Below, piece after piece: positions 16,891-26,904 of a stretch of DNA of 64,000 bases. How positions within the stretch are numbered: position 1 is the stretch's first letter; every line of letters starts with the position of its first letter. The DNA is taken from contig JAHZEA010000005.1 in the NCBI GenBank assembly GCA_019422065.1, forward strand, positions 92,561-156,560, given 5' to 3'. A program made the position numbers and the translations under genes. The DNA is from Lachnospiraceae bacterium (GTDB lineage Bacteria > Bacillota > Clostridia > Lachnospirales > Anaerotignaceae). A model generated the notes under the pieces. The model saw nothing but the letters and a program-made list of their open reading frames with translations. It was not told the DNA's origin and made no database searches.

Positions 16891-17889
16891 TCAGAATCCT
16901 TCTTTTAGAGAAAATGGTATAAATTCTTTATCTTCTAGAATATATTTAATTAATTTATAACAATCCAGTTTTATAGCAGTTCTATAAGAAACATTTCGTT
17001 TTAACACAGCATGTTTAAAAACAGATTCAATTCTTGCTTCAAACGCTTCTATAAATATTTTTCTCCCTTCCTCGTTTAATACACAAAAGTTCAAATTTTT
17101 ATCGAAATGTTTTTCAACCTGAATTCTTCTGTTATTTACTAATTCGAATATAGTTTTATATACAATAACTGGCTTAAATACTTCACTTAAATCAAGGCTT
17201 AAAGAGAATCTTCTTTCCGTTGGCTGATGCAAAAAACTTATTCTTTGGTCCAAATGTGTTCTGTAAATTGCTGAAACTGTTTTTGTGTATAGCAATGTGT
17301 TTCCAAATGATATAAGTGCATTTATAGGATTATCTGGAGGACGCTTTACTCTTTTATTCATAATAAAGTCTTCTGGCAAAAAATATTTAAAATTAAAATA
17401 AAATTTCTCCCATAATTCACCCTCATAGCTCATAAGCTCATCTATTGCTTTTGCTTTGTTAACAGAAGCATAAAAGTTATTTTTTATCCAGTCAATAGTT
17501 TGTTTTACTTCTTTTTTATCATGTTTATAATAGTGATATAGAACTTCATATATATTTTTTCCTATTCCGTTTACTATTGATTTTGCAATATAAAGTCTTG
17601 ATGTATTGAATTTTTCCACCTGTTTTATAAGAAGTTTGCCGCTAAGATATTGGTCTTTAGGATAAAAAGTCCCACTGTAGTATCCATAATAATTGAAAAA
17701 GTGCACTACAACATTATTACGGCTTAAAAAATCAAGAACTTTTGTATTTACAGAAATTTCACCCATACAATATATTTCTTTTGTATTTTCAATAGGAATA
17801 TATACATTTTTTTCACCCTTGCGAAAACACAGCGAATTGTCTTTTCGAGATAACTCACCATTAGATGTTATATATCTTGTACTACCCAT
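16891..17889 (-). CDS. cas1: CRISPR adaptation integrase Cas1 (type I-B)
   Basis: A 332-residue Cas1. The N-terminal beta domain begins GSTRYITSNGELSRKDNSL. The alpha-helical catalytic domain carries the conserved region HLDQRISFLHQPTERR followed by LSLDLSEVFKP, with the metal-binding histidine and acidic residues expected of the nuclease/integrase. The start is the ATG at 17887-17889 after AAAGGGG; an upstream ATG at 17916 has no ribosome site. Neighbours cas4 and cas2 complete the adaptation set. Confidence 0.95.
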   Translation of the reverse strand: MGSTRYITSNGELSRKDNSLCFRKGEKNVYIPIENTKEIYCMGEISVNTKVLDFLSRNNVVVHFFNYYGYYSGTFYPKDQYLSGKLLIKQVEKFNTSRLYIAKSIVNGIGKNIYEVLYHYYKHDKKEVKQTIDWIKNNFYASVNKAKAIDELMSYEGELWEKFYFNFKYFLPEDFIMNKRVKRPPDNPINALISFGNTLLYTKTVSAIYRTHLDQRISFLHQPTERRFSLSLDLSEVFKPVIVYKTIFELVNNRRIQVEKHFDKNLNFCVLNEEGRKIFIEAFEARIESVFKHAVLKRNVSYRTAIKLDCYKLIKYILEDKEFIPFSLKEGF

Positions 17890-17903
17890 TTTTAGCCCCT
17901 TTG

Positions 17904-18395
17904 TTATATGTAACAATATTCAAAATACGCGCATTTTTTACAGCTTCTGCTTTTAATTTTATCCGGAATAACATCTCCTTTAATTAAATTATCGATTTCT
18001 TTTATATATTCATCTAACTTCTGTTCAATCTCATTTGTAATTTCTAAAATAATTATTTTTTTATCTGATTTATTTTTTTCAACAAAATCAAGCCTGCCTT
18101 TTCTTATTATTCCTTTTTCTTTCAGTACTTTAAGATAAAATAAAAGCTGCCATTTTGCTGCCTCTATATCCGCATCAGATTTTTTTACTTCAGTCAAATA
18201 TTCTTTTGTAATTTTGTCAATGCGAATATTTTCAATTAAAATTTCTGTATTTTCATTTATATTTTTTTCTTCATGAATTGCCCGACCAATTTTAACAATC
18301 TCGCTGTTATCCTCAAGATTAAGTCTGTTTCCATGAAGATAGCACTGCCTTTTGCAATGAAAATAATAATTAATTAGAGTTCCGTTTACACGCAC
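17904..18395 (-). CDS. cas4: CRISPR adaptation exonuclease Cas4
   Basis: A 163-residue Cas4. Iron-sulfur cysteines are present at residues 14 and 18 and in the C-terminal CKKCAYFEYC. RecB-type nuclease motifs include GRAIHEE, GRLDFVE and IILEITN. Cas4 trims and selects prespacers with the correct PAM. It starts at GTG (18393-18395) with AGGTG upstream and ends 14 bases before cas1. Confidence 0.92.
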   Translation of the reverse strand: MRVNGTLINYYFHCKRQCYLHGNRLNLEDNSEIVKIGRAIHEEKNINENTEILIENIRIDKITKEYLTEVKKSDADIEAAKWQLLFYLKVLKEKGIIRKGRLDFVEKNKSDKKIIILEITNEIEQKLDEYIKEIDNLIKGDVIPDKIKSRSCKKCAYFEYCYI

Positions 18396-18413
18396 AAGAA
18401 CACCTGCTTTATT

Positions 18414-20972
18414 TTATATAAAATCTCCATATTCCAGTTTACTTCGTTTAAATTTGCCGTTTTCAAAATAGTCTTCACCGTTTTCATAACACAAAAGCTC
18501 TCCTATTTTGTCATTTGGCAAAGCATTAATTTTTTCTTTATTTACTGAATAAATGAAGTTATTTAAAAGACTGCGAACTTGTGAAAGCTTCACCTGTTTT
18601 TCGGAATAATCCATCAGATTGTTTCTAAGCAGTTTTTTATAATCATTCCATATCTGCCAGCCGTCTAAAATTTTGCCGTTTTCGTCTTCTATTTTTCGGC
18701 ACAGTACAACATCAACTGTCATCAAATTCTCATCAATAAGTTTCATACGCTCCGATACGTTTTTAAAATCAAGACCTGCTACATCGTTGTCAAAAAAACT
18801 TTTTAAACCTTCTTTAGATGTACTGTTATTTTTATTTTCTTGAAGTACTTTAATTACCATTCGGTAATAATCGGAAAACCTTTTTTCTTCCAAAATATTT
18901 CTCATTTCAGGATTTTTAATACTTAAGCTTTCACTGTTTCTGTAATCATTTTTATAAATGCCCTTTTCGCTGTCATAATTAAAGAAATAGCATACGCCTT
19001 GTTTTTCAGCTGAAAAAGAACGGTTTATTCTGCCTAAAAACTGTTCTTCACTATCCAATATCGATATATCTTTATATCCTATATCCATATCAATATCCTC
19101 ACCGGCTTCTATTACTTGGGTAGCTATTAAAAGAGCTTCTTTAACTGTTTTTTCTCTTATCGGTTTAAGTATTTTTTCACGCTCAAGCGCCGAATCGTCT
19201 CCGGTAATAAGAAATACTGGTATGTCAAAACTCTCATCACAGCATATATCCTGATAAAATTCTTCTGCTGTTGACTTTTTTATAAACTCAACAAGTATTT
19301 TTGTTCCTTTTCCGCAATTTTTCTTTATATGCTCTTTTAATAGCAGCAAATAATCTTCGTTGTCGCAACCGGTATCTATAAGCTCATAAGAAAGCTTAAC
19401 TCTGTTTTTAAACACAGGATTATTAAAATACTCACAGCTGTTTTTTAAAAGATGTACAACATTACAGTCAGCGCCTGCAAGCAGCTCAAGCTCCGGAAGT
19501 GTTGCAGACATAATTATTATTTTAATATTCATTAAATCCGCACATTCTTTTAAAAATATAATTATTTCAGCCCATATAGAATTTTTATAACTCTGTATTT
19601 CATCAAGAACCACTACAGAATCAATAAGCTGCAAAAACGAAAACAAGTTTTCTCTTTTATCACCAAAAAGAGCTGAAAAAAAGCTCACATGGGTTGTAAG
19701 TATAAACGGGTAGTTTAAAAATTGTCTATCCAAAAGAGCATTTTTATAATAATTTTCCGTATCATCTTTTTGTTTAGAATTTCCTATTGGGGTAATTGAA
19801 TTAATAACGGTTATTTTGTTTTTCAAATTTTCATTATTAAAAGATTTGTACAGTACATTTTTATTCTGCTCAACCAGAGTATTAAAAGGATACACATAAA
19901 ACAGTTTCTTTCTGTTTTCCATAAGCATAAAGCTGAGATTTAATGCAGTGTTACTTTTTCCACTTCCCGTAGGAGCTTCAAGGAAGAATATATTTTCTTT
20001 ATCGTCACTTTTTGAAATACATTTTTTAAGGCTATTTTCGGCATTTAAAAATATATTGCTTCTTAGTTCGTTCATATCCGAAATGTCCGAAATTTTTATA
20101 TTTTTATTGCTTTTTTCATAATTTCTTATACCCTTATAAACAGCAGAGCTTTTATAAACATTATAAAACTCTTTTATGTCTTCCATTGTACCAAAGTACT
20201 GTTTTTCCATACCGTCCATATATTCTGTTGTGGAATAATAATCACATGATACAAGAACTGAGTAAGCAAGCCTTAGCAAAAAATATTTTGCTATTCCTTC
20301 ATTCCTGTTTACAGATATATTTCTTTCGTAGCTGTTTAAAAGTTTTTTTAGATATTTTTTATCAATTGAAAATTTTTGTTTTAGTCCTTTAGCCTCATTA
20401 CCTTTAAAAAAATCTATAATGTCATAGTTATCAGCAATTTTACCGAAATAATCATTAATTCTTGTTAAATCACTATGATGTCTTGATATTATGTAAGAAA
20501 ACTCTATTACAGCAAATTTAAACCTTTTTTTCTTATCATCACAAACATCTATTACATCAAGCTTTTTTAAAAAATAATCCATGTATATTAAAGACGAAAG
20601 AAATGAATGGTCACTTCCTGACAATCCATAAATATATTCATCATTTTTAAAGCATGGATTATTCATTTTTTCTTTCTGAAAAGCAGGATTAACTTTTCCC
20701 GTATCGTGGAATATTATCATTTGGTAAAAAAGTTCATATAAAAGTTCTTTATCCTTTTCAGTATCTGCAAAGCTTAATTTATCAGCATATCCGAAAATGA
20801 CTTTTTTTAAATTTTTGTCCTGTAATATTTTATTAAAATATTTATTGCAGCGCATAATATGTTCCCCCAGTGTTTCACCGGGGGAATTTTTCTTTGTATG
20901 AGCAAGCAGTGTTACGTTTTCATCTATAACATTATTAAAATCAGAAAAACACGATATTTCTTTGACCATCAT
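18414..20972 (-). CDS. cas3: CRISPR effector nuclease-helicase Cas3
   Basis: An 852-residue HD-nuclease and helicase. The HD domain shows LGEH (about residue 38), HDTGK (about 90) and SRHHSD. The helicase has Walker A APTGSGKS at 333-340, DEIQ at 457-460 in place of DEAD, SATLPE, and the motif VI region QFLGRINRSF. Cas3 unwinds and degrades DNA marked by Cascade. The ATG at 20972 (or the adjacent one at 20969) lies inside the cas5 reading frame, a 32-base overlap that implies coupling. All motifs look intact, so interference should be active. Confidence 0.95.
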   Translation of the reverse strand: MMVKEISCFSDFNNVIDENVTLLAHTKKNSPGETLGEHIMRCNKYFNKILQDKNLKKVIFGYADKLSFADTEKDKELLYELFYQMIIFHDTGKVNPAFQKEKMNNPCFKNDEYIYGLSGSDHSFLSSLIYMDYFLKKLDVIDVCDDKKKRFKFAVIEFSYIISRHHSDLTRINDYFGKIADNYDIIDFFKGNEAKGLKQKFSIDKKYLKKLLNSYERNISVNRNEGIAKYFLLRLAYSVLVSCDYYSTTEYMDGMEKQYFGTMEDIKEFYNVYKSSAVYKGIRNYEKSNKNIKISDISDMNELRSNIFLNAENSLKKCISKSDDKENIFFLEAPTGSGKSNTALNLSFMLMENRKKLFYVYPFNTLVEQNKNVLYKSFNNENLKNKITVINSITPIGNSKQKDDTENYYKNALLDRQFLNYPFILTTHVSFFSALFGDKRENLFSFLQLIDSVVVLDEIQSYKNSIWAEIIIFLKECADLMNIKIIIMSATLPELELLAGADCNVVHLLKNSCEYFNNPVFKNRVKLSYELIDTGCDNEDYLLLLKEHIKKNCGKGTKILVEFIKKSTAEEFYQDICCDESFDIPVFLITGDDSALEREKILKPIREKTVKEALLIATQVIEAGEDIDMDIGYKDISILDSEEQFLGRINRSFSAEKQGVCYFFNYDSEKGIYKNDYRNSESLSIKNPEMRNILEEKRFSDYYRMVIKVLQENKNNSTSKEGLKSFFDNDVAGLDFKNVSERMKLIDENLMTVDVVLCRKIEDENGKILDGWQIWNDYKKLLRNNLMDYSEKQVKLSQVRSLLNNFIYSVNKEKINALPNDKIGELLCYENGEDYFENGKFKRSKLEYGDFI

Positions 20973-21639
20973 TAAACACCTGCTCTTTTATTTCAAAGTC
21001 ATCTTCATCTGTAAAATAAAATTTTTTCATAATATACTGATTAGTTGAAAGTTTCAATCCTGTCGGAAGATATTCTTCATACTTAAAAGTAAAACTATCC
21101 CATTTTGAGCTTATATAGTCCTGAGGAATAAGACTCTGTATTTCGTCACCCTCTTTCTCCATAAGGCTGACAAAAGAACTATCCTCTATAACAGCCGGGT
21201 GGTCATTTTTACCTAAATACGGCATATATACACATTTTCTTTCGTGTATCATCTGGGCAATCCTTTTTGAAATATCTCCGTCAATCATCAAATAAACTAT
21301 CCAGGAAGGATTTTCAAGCCACTGCTCTTTTACAACTAAATTTCCTCCTTCTTCCTGAGAAGCATAACCAACAGAATTATTAAATACTTGAATTTTTTTT
21401 GGAAAATATCCGTTTTCCGATTCCGGTACAATTGCTATTTTTATATCTTTAAGCTTCTCATAATATTCCGGGTAATCATCATACTTGCTTTCGTAGCCTT
21501 TATACCCCATAACAGCTCCAAATATTCCAATAAGTGCCGGTTTATGTATCTGCCCGAAAGTAAAGTAATAGTATGAATTAACTTCAGGATTTTTGAAGAA
21601 TGCGGTTTTGCCTCTTAATCTGAATTTTAAAGCTTCCAT
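20941..21639 (-). CDS. cas5: Cascade subunit Cas5 (type I-B)
   Basis: A 232-residue Cas5. The N-terminal RAMP fold begins ALKFRLRGKTAFFKNPEVN, with the glycine-bearing IGIFGAVMGYKGY typical of Cas5. It caps the 5' handle of the crRNA and contacts Cas8. The gene sits between cas7 and cas3, the expected order for the type I-B Hmari-like operon. The sequence is divergent but position and fold motifs agree. Confidence 0.9.
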   Translation of the reverse strand: MEALKFRLRGKTAFFKNPEVNSYYYFTFGQIHKPALIGIFGAVMGYKGYESKYDDYPEYYEKLKDIKIAIVPESENGYFPKKIQVFNNSVGYASQEEGGNLVVKEQWLENPSWIVYLMIDGDISKRIAQMIHERKCVYMPYLGKNDHPAVIEDSSFVSLMEKEGDEIQSLIPQDYISSKWDSFTFKYEEYLPTGLKLSTNQYIMKKFYFTDEDDFEIKEQVFNDGQRNIVFF

Positions 21640-21666
21640 AAATTATATGTCCCACCTTAATACAGC

Positions 21667-22611
21667 TTATAACTTTTTATTTGTTACAATATCGAAAATT
21701 TCTGCATTTTGTATATTATGCTTAAGCTCGGTTGTATTTGAATTATAATAAATTTCTATGGATTTTATTTTTTCTTTATATGTTTCTAAAAGCTCTCCAC
21801 AGTTTGCACTTATTATATTTTTACCCTCATTTTTTTCAAATGTTATATATTCCGTTAAATTAGGAATATATAAGTCTTTTTCAGTTTCAACAAACATTGC
21901 AAACTCATTTTCACAGCCTTCTTTTGCATTTGTTGCATAGGCAGTTGCACAAACAAGTGCTGTTCTTTTAAAGTTTTTATAGTCTTCCTGTGTATATCCT
22001 TCAGTAACGCCAAGGCTTACATATTCTTTGTATGCCATAGGGTTAATTACAAAAGGATACATATAGTGAGCTTCATCACTTACAATTTTTGTACCAAGTG
22101 TTGAATTCTTAGCTTCTCCTTTATCTGTTGCCTTGCTGGCATCACGAAATGGTGAAAGTATTGACTGTTCCTGTGGTTCACTGTCTTTATAAATATTGAA
22201 TCCCTGTCCAAATTGTACAGCACCGGTTATTGATATATTAGTTCCTGCTTCTGCAAATGTAGCACCAAAATTCTTAACATCAACTGCACTAAATAAATTT
22301 TTAAGAACCTCCTCCGCATTTTTGCAGTTTTTTAAATCATCTACTTTATAAAGATACTCATATCTCTCTTTTAAACTTCTTGGTATTAATGAAACTTCAC
22401 CTTTTTTGCTTTCAATTCGCATAGATTTAATATAAATTACATTTTTACCTTCGTTATCCCACATTTTTTTCATAGGGTATTTTAAAGCTTTATCACTTCC
22501 GTATGTATCACCACTTGATGTTGTTTTTGGGTATCCGGAAAAATCTGCATTCCAGTTAGCCATAATTGAAGATATTCCTAAAACACCATATACACGTTTA
22601 TCCATTTCCAT
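21667..22611 (-). CDS. cas7: Cascade backbone Cas7 (Csh2-like)
   Basis: A 314-residue protein of the Cas7/Csd2/Csh2 group. It has the N-terminal strand RVYGVLGISSIMANWNADF, the ITGAVQFGQGF motif and the HYMYPFVINP region characteristic of Csh2-type Cas7. Several copies would coat the crRNA spacer. The ATG overlaps nothing but lies next to the cas8b stop, and GAGG in the end of cas8b serves as its ribosome site. Confidence 0.9.
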   Translation of the reverse strand: MEMDKRVYGVLGISSIMANWNADFSGYPKTTSSGDTYGSDKALKYPMKKMWDNEGKNVIYIKSMRIESKKGEVSLIPRSLKERYEYLYKVDDLKNCKNAEEVLKNLFSAVDVKNFGATFAEAGTNISITGAVQFGQGFNIYKDSEPQEQSILSPFRDASKATDKGEAKNSTLGTKIVSDEAHYMYPFVINPMAYKEYVSLGVTEGYTQEDYKNFKRTALVCATAYATNAKEGCENEFAMFVETEKDLYIPNLTEYITFEKNEGKNIISANCGELLETYKEKIKSIEIYYNSNTTELKHNIQNAEIFDIVTNKKL

Positions 22612-24387
22612 TTATATTTCCTCGCTTTCGTTTTCTTTTAATGCCTTTTCATATATTAAGCTGTTTGAAACAAAACCTGCCATAAGTTCTTCTTTATATA
22701 TTTTTTCCGGTTCATAAAGCATAATATGGCTTAATAATTTATTGATTCTTGAACCATTATTTGCCTCAATTAAATAGTTATATTTTATATACATCTGCCT
22801 TATTAATCTTTTAATAACTTCATCTTTAGATGTATTTAAAAAAGGATTTATAAACGATTCAGATTTTTTGTTTGACTTACTTAATGTACTCAGGTAATAT
22901 ACAGCCTGTCCAACAGCAAAAGAATACTCTTTGTCAGAATTAAAATCCCAATTTTTTTCTTTTGGAGCATTTATATGCTCCCTTAAATCTTCAACTATTT
23001 TATTCATACTTTCTCCTATCCTCCTGTTTGGATAAAAATATTCAATTAAAGACCATCTCAAATTAAACTGTTCTTTTGCACTTAAAATAAAATTTTTACT
23101 TATTGATGCTTTAATAATTTTTAATGTTACATCTTCAAGAACATTTACAGCATTATTTTTGCTTCCGGTATAAAACCATGCTGAAAGAGAATTCCTTGCC
23201 TCTAAAAAGTATTTTTTTATAGAAATATTCAAAAATGATATATCTTTTGGGTCTGTATCAATGTTATTTTCAAGTTTTCCTTCAAAAAAGACTTTATCTA
23301 TTAAATATTTTAATTTCCAAAGTTCGCTTAAATTTTTGCCGTATTCAAGATAAGATTTATTTTCATCTACACACATATAGTTTTTAAGTTTAAACTTTTT
23401 ATCCAGCTCTGGTTTATATTCTGGTACTGATTCAGCATACTGAATTTCAGCTTCATTTTTGCCTTTTCTAAGCCTCATATAGTATGCACTTGAAAAATAT
23501 TTCGGCTTATTTTTGTTGTCATAATATTCTATTTTGCCATCGCCTATATAAACATGGTAATTGCCATTTGATACAACAGTCATTAAATAGTCAAACAGTT
23601 TTGCATGAAGCAGTATGTTGTTTTGATTAACTAAATATGGTGTGCTTATTTTTCTAGTTTTATTTTCAAGATATGGCTTTTTACTATTTAAACCTATGTT
23701 ATTATTTGGAAATCCTATTATTTGATTTTCATCAACAATATTAAAGTCATTGTTATTATATATATTAGGAATAATATATCTGTTACTTTCTTTTTTATAT
23801 AAATCAAGTGTTTTTTGTTTATCATTAAATATAAAAAATATTTTCAAATAATCCTTACTAGTTAAATCTATATCAGACCATATATTTCTTAATAATACAA
23901 TACTTTCTATTTTGTTAATTAAATCTGCCTGAGGTATACCAATAACTTCTTCTTCGCTGATATATATCTGTTTTGTTTTTGGTTTTTTACCGTATTTTTT
24001 CAATGGATTTTTCAGTATTTCATAGTAAGACTTATATACTTCATCACTAACTTTATTTAATAAATTCTCTTTCTTTACAGCTAAAGACATGTAGTTATTT
24101 GTATGGATTATTTTATTCGGATCAATAGGTTTATTCATATCAATAAGTTTGCTATAATAATCAAGCTGGCAGATGTATTTATAATACTCATCTTCAGAAC
24201 CTATAACTGTCTTATTTTTCTTATCATTTTTAATATCAAGTGTTTTTATTATTTTGTAAGAATCTTCTGTAAGTTCAATAAGCCTGTATGTTCCGTCTTT
24301 TGGTATGTACGAATCGATTATAATGGAATCTCCGTTTTCATCTATCATACGTTTAAATGTTTCCAATGCTTCATTAATCAATTGCAA
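22612..24387 (-). CDS. cas8b: Cascade large subunit Cas8b (Csh1-like)
   Basis: A 591-residue large subunit. The C-terminal third matches the Csh1 pattern: YSFAVGQAVYYLSTLSKS, INPFLN, a helix with KYNYLIEANNG, then LLSHIMLYEP and a final GFVSNSLIYEKAL. Cas8b recognises the PAM and recruits Cas3. It begins with TTG (24387 or 24381); GGCGG upstream spaces better with 24381. It is the second gene of the operon. This subunit assigns the system to type I-B. Confidence 0.88.
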   Translation of the reverse strand: MQLINEALETFKRMIDENGDSIIIDSYIPKDGTYRLIELTEDSYKIIKTLDIKNDKKNKTVIGSEDEYYKYICQLDYYSKLIDMNKPIDPNKIIHTNNYMSLAVKKENLLNKVSDEVYKSYYEILKNPLKKYGKKPKTKQIYISEEEVIGIPQADLINKIESIVLLRNIWSDIDLTSKDYLKIFFIFNDKQKTLDLYKKESNRYIIPNIYNNNDFNIVDENQIIGFPNNNIGLNSKKPYLENKTRKISTPYLVNQNNILLHAKLFDYLMTVVSNGNYHVYIGDGKIEYYDNKNKPKYFSSAYYMRLRKGKNEAEIQYAESVPEYKPELDKKFKLKNYMCVDENKSYLEYGKNLSELWKLKYLIDKVFFEGKLENNIDTDPKDISFLNISIKKYFLEARNSLSAWFYTGSKNNAVNVLEDVTLKIIKASISKNFILSAKEQFNLRWSLIEYFYPNRRIGESMNKIVEDLREHINAPKEKNWDFNSDKEYSFAVGQAVYYLSTLSKSNKKSESFINPFLNTSKDEVIKRLIRQMYIKYNYLIEANNGSRINKLLSHIMLYEPEKIYKEELMAGFVSNSLIYEKALKENESEEI

Positions 24388-24399
24388 TCACCGCCTTTT

Positions 24400-25092
24400 T
24401 CAAAGGTATCTGTAATTCATAAAACCACAACCGCGGCTGTTATTTTCCAAAATTCCTGTACCAAGACTCATATACCAAAGTTTTTGAGCTGTTTCATTTT
24501 TTGATGCAACAAAATTCAGTTTATCACCCAAAAGTACTATACCTTTATAGTTTGTTTTAACGGGCTTTTTGTTTTTAAATTCTATAAGGTCATAAAGCTG
24601 AAAATCCTCATTAAGTTTTTCTCCAGTAAAACTATTATATTTTTTAATAAGGTTAATTTTAAGTCTGTTTTCATATTCAGATAGAGCCATATTTTCTTTC
24701 CAATAGCCTTCTCTGCATTTAATTAATGCCGGTGTAAGGGTATATACTGTTTCCAATATCTTTTCAGGTATAACCCTAATTTCTCCTCCAACGCAGCATA
24801 TTTCTTCTGATTTATGAAATCTGATATTTTTCACAAAATAATTGGCAAGTCTTTCATCTATGGTCCTTATACGCACAGTATATATTTTTTCTGGTTTGTA
24901 TATTTTATCTTCTTCCGGCTTATATGCCATATCAAAAACATAATTTTTATAGCAATTACTTATATGAAAATTTAAAAGTTCATTATCTTTTGATATTAAG
25001 CTATCAATAAAATTTGCCATTTTTTCCGAAAAAGATTCGTATTTTAAGTTATTTTTAAAGACTATCCTGCAAATATATTCATATACAATCAT
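24400..25092 (-). CDS. cas6: crRNA-processing endonuclease Cas6
   Basis: A 230-residue Cas6. The C-terminal glycine-rich loop reads SLGTGILENNSRGCGFMNYRYL in outline, typical of Cas6 RAMP proteins that cut the pre-crRNA within each repeat. The start is the ATG at 25090-25092, nine bases after AAAGAGG; an upstream frame to 25116 includes the ribosome site. First gene of the cas operon, behind an extended -10 promoter. Confidence 0.92.
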   Translation of the reverse strand: MIVYEYICRIVFKNNLKYESFSEKMANFIDSLISKDNELLNFHISNCYKNYVFDMAYKPEEDKIYKPEKIYTVRIRTIDERLANYFVKNIRFHKSEEICCVGGEIRVIPEKILETVYTLTPALIKCREGYWKENMALSEYENRLKINLIKKYNSFTGEKLNEDFQLYDLIEFKNKKPVKTNYKGIVLLGDKLNFVASKNETAQKLWYMSLGTGILENNSRGCGFMNYRYL

Positions 25093-25141
25093 ATTTCTCA
25101 TCCTCTTTATAAGCAATAATTAAGTTCACAATATATTACAA

Positions 25142-25170
25142 ATTATATCACAATATACAAATTTCAACAA
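25142..25170 (-). promoter_or_regulatory. Predicted promoter of the cas operon
   Basis: On the minus strand an extended -10 (TGATATAAT, 25142-25150) with a weak TTGTTG -35 (25165-25170) 17 bases upstream. It lies about 50 bases before cas6 and is the only good candidate for the eight-gene operon. Confidence 0.65.
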
Positions 25171-25904
25171 CTTGTCTGTATTTTTTTCTAATATTTATTA
25201 TTTTATATATATTTATTATAAAAGTTTTTTTGCTAAATTAGCAATATGATAAATATATTTATATTTAATTAATATTTATTATTATATTTTTATAATCTTG
25301 TCAATAAAAATTTTAGAATATATTTTAAAATACTATTTAAATTACAAATAAAAGTTTCCTTTTGATTTTAAATGATATTTATCGTTTAAAATTCATACTT
25401 CTTATATTTTAAAATATATTTGATTTTTAAATTGAAGTTACAATAAATCAACATAGAATTTATGTTTATTTAATTAAGAGCACTGACTTTTACAAATTAT
25501 CGGAAGAAAAATTGTTAAATGAGTTTTGAACTGATTTGATACGATTTTACGGTTTATTCTGAATATAACTTTAATACCATAAAGCTTAAGTCGAAATTTT
25601 TTTATTTTTTATAAATAGCAGAAATAAAAAATCTGAAATGGGTATTTAGTTTATTCCATTCCAGATTCTTTTATTTTCATCATGTATTAAAATTAACAAA
25701 TTTGTATTATATCTTTATTATTATGAACTAATATTGTAACATCAGTAGCTGAATTCAGAAAAATATATTCTTAAGCACACAGCGCTCAATCCAAATTTAG
25801 CTATTGTTTCAATCAAAATGATGCCTGCTACTGCTTGACATCGGAACAATTACAACTAACATCAGGAATTAAAACCCATGCCTCTTATTACCATTTTCAT
25901 ATCA
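25171..25904. other. AT-rich gap between cas6 and fructokinase
   Basis: Mostly very AT-rich sequence. A hairpin at 25630-25667 (AATCTGAAATGG / CCATTCCAGATT, one mismatch) with T-runs on either side is probably the fructokinase terminator and may work both ways. Just beyond the fructokinase stop, on the minus strand at about 25745-25850, a short open stretch ends at a stop. It might be a decayed neighbour gene but I cannot identify it. Confidence 0.45.
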
Positions 25905-26843
25905 TTACTTTTCTAATCCTATCAACTCTGCTTTGGTAGGCATAGCAGGAATTGCTCCACTTTTTGAACATGTAAAAGACGCAGCACGATTTGCCAATGC
26001 AATATGAGATTCCAACACATCTATAGAACATGTACGCCAATTTGATTCTTGTGCCAATCCGCACAACAATGCACCAAAAAATGTATCTCCTGCACCATTG
26101 GTATCGACTACAGTTGTTTTTACTCCTGGTACAATACCTGTTTTGTTATTATAGCGATAATACGCCCCTTCACTGCCCATAGTAATCAATACCAAAGAAA
26201 TACCATATTCAGATAATATAGAGCTACCTTCTTCCAAATTGGTTGTACCTGTCAGCAGCGGCAGCTCCTCATCTGAAATTTTCAAAATATCCACCATAGG
26301 CAATGGATTTTTCATCCATTTAACAGCCTCTTCTTCTGATTCCCACAAAGATGCACGGTAATTGGGATCATAGCTGATACAAATGTTATTTTGTCTTGCT
26401 TGTGATACAATATTAAGTGTAGTTGTACGTGCAGGTTCCGCTGTCAAACTTACAGAACCAAAATGCAGTATTTTTGTATTTATACAACCAGAAATATCTA
26501 TGTCACTTGTTGTCAATGCACAATCTGCGCCACGCACAAATTGGAAAGAACGCTCTCCTTTTGTATTCACAGAAACGATTGCCATAGTTGTTGGCATGTT
26601 GTGGGAACACAAAAAATCTGTAGAAACATTATATTGCTCCAGTGTTTCTTTTAAATATGTACCAAATGCATCTTTGCCAACCATACCATAAAATGCAGTC
26701 TTTGCCCCTAGTTTCGACGCAGCAACTGCCACATTTGCAGGTGCACCGCCTGGATTTGCAGCATAGATAGGTATATTTTGTGAATTTTTTCCTGTTTGTG
26801 TTAAATCAATTAAAATTTCTCCAATGGATACAATATCAAACAT
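25905..26843 (-). CDS. PfkB-family fructokinase
   Basis: A 312-residue ribokinase/PfkB-family sugar kinase, closest in pattern to fructokinases (ScrK). The N-terminal signature GGAPANVAVAASKLG and the C-terminal DTNGAGDTFFGALL with the catalytic aspartate are intact. It phosphorylates a sugar, probably fructose, for glycolysis. No transporter or sucrase gene accompanies it, which is unusual for a fructokinase, and it lies inside the repeat-flanked island. Its promoter contains a consensus catabolite-response or LacI-type operator. The kinase class is secure; the exact sugar is inferred. Confidence 0.87.
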   Translation of the reverse strand: MFDIVSIGEILIDLTQTGKNSQNIPIYAANPGGAPANVAVAASKLGAKTAFYGMVGKDAFGTYLKETLEQYNVSTDFLCSHNMPTTMAIVSVNTKGERSFQFVRGADCALTTSDIDISGCINTKILHFGSVSLTAEPARTTTLNIVSQARQNNICISYDPNYRASLWESEEEAVKWMKNPLPMVDILKISDEELPLLTGTTNLEEGSSILSEYGISLVLITMGSEGAYYRYNNKTGIVPGVKTTVVDTNGAGDTFFGALLCGLAQESNWRTCSIDVLESHIALANRAASFTCSKSGAIPAMPTKAELIGLEK

Positions 26844-26875
26844 ATATTACCATATCCTTCCTACTCTCTTTTAAG

Positions 26876-26904
26876 ATATTAACTGTAAACGATTTCAAAT
26901 TCAA
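26876..26904 (-). promoter_or_regulatory. Fructokinase promoter with a cre-like operator in its spacer
   Basis: TTGAAT (26899-26904) and TAATAT (26876-26881) are 17 bases apart on the minus strand. TGTAAACGATTTCA at 26884-26897 fits the CcpA cre consensus TGWAAACGNTNWCA at every fixed position and lies between the two boxes. Binding there by CcpA or a LacI-family repressor would block transcription. Confidence 0.65.

Noticed and set aside
16600..25092. The cas operon as a novel CRISPR type.
   Set aside because: Gene order and the Cas8b/Csh1- and Csh2-like subunits match ordinary type I-B; no gene is missing or extra.
25745..25850. A decayed transporter gene downstream of the fructokinase.
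   Set aside because: The open stretch is short and matches no family that I can name.
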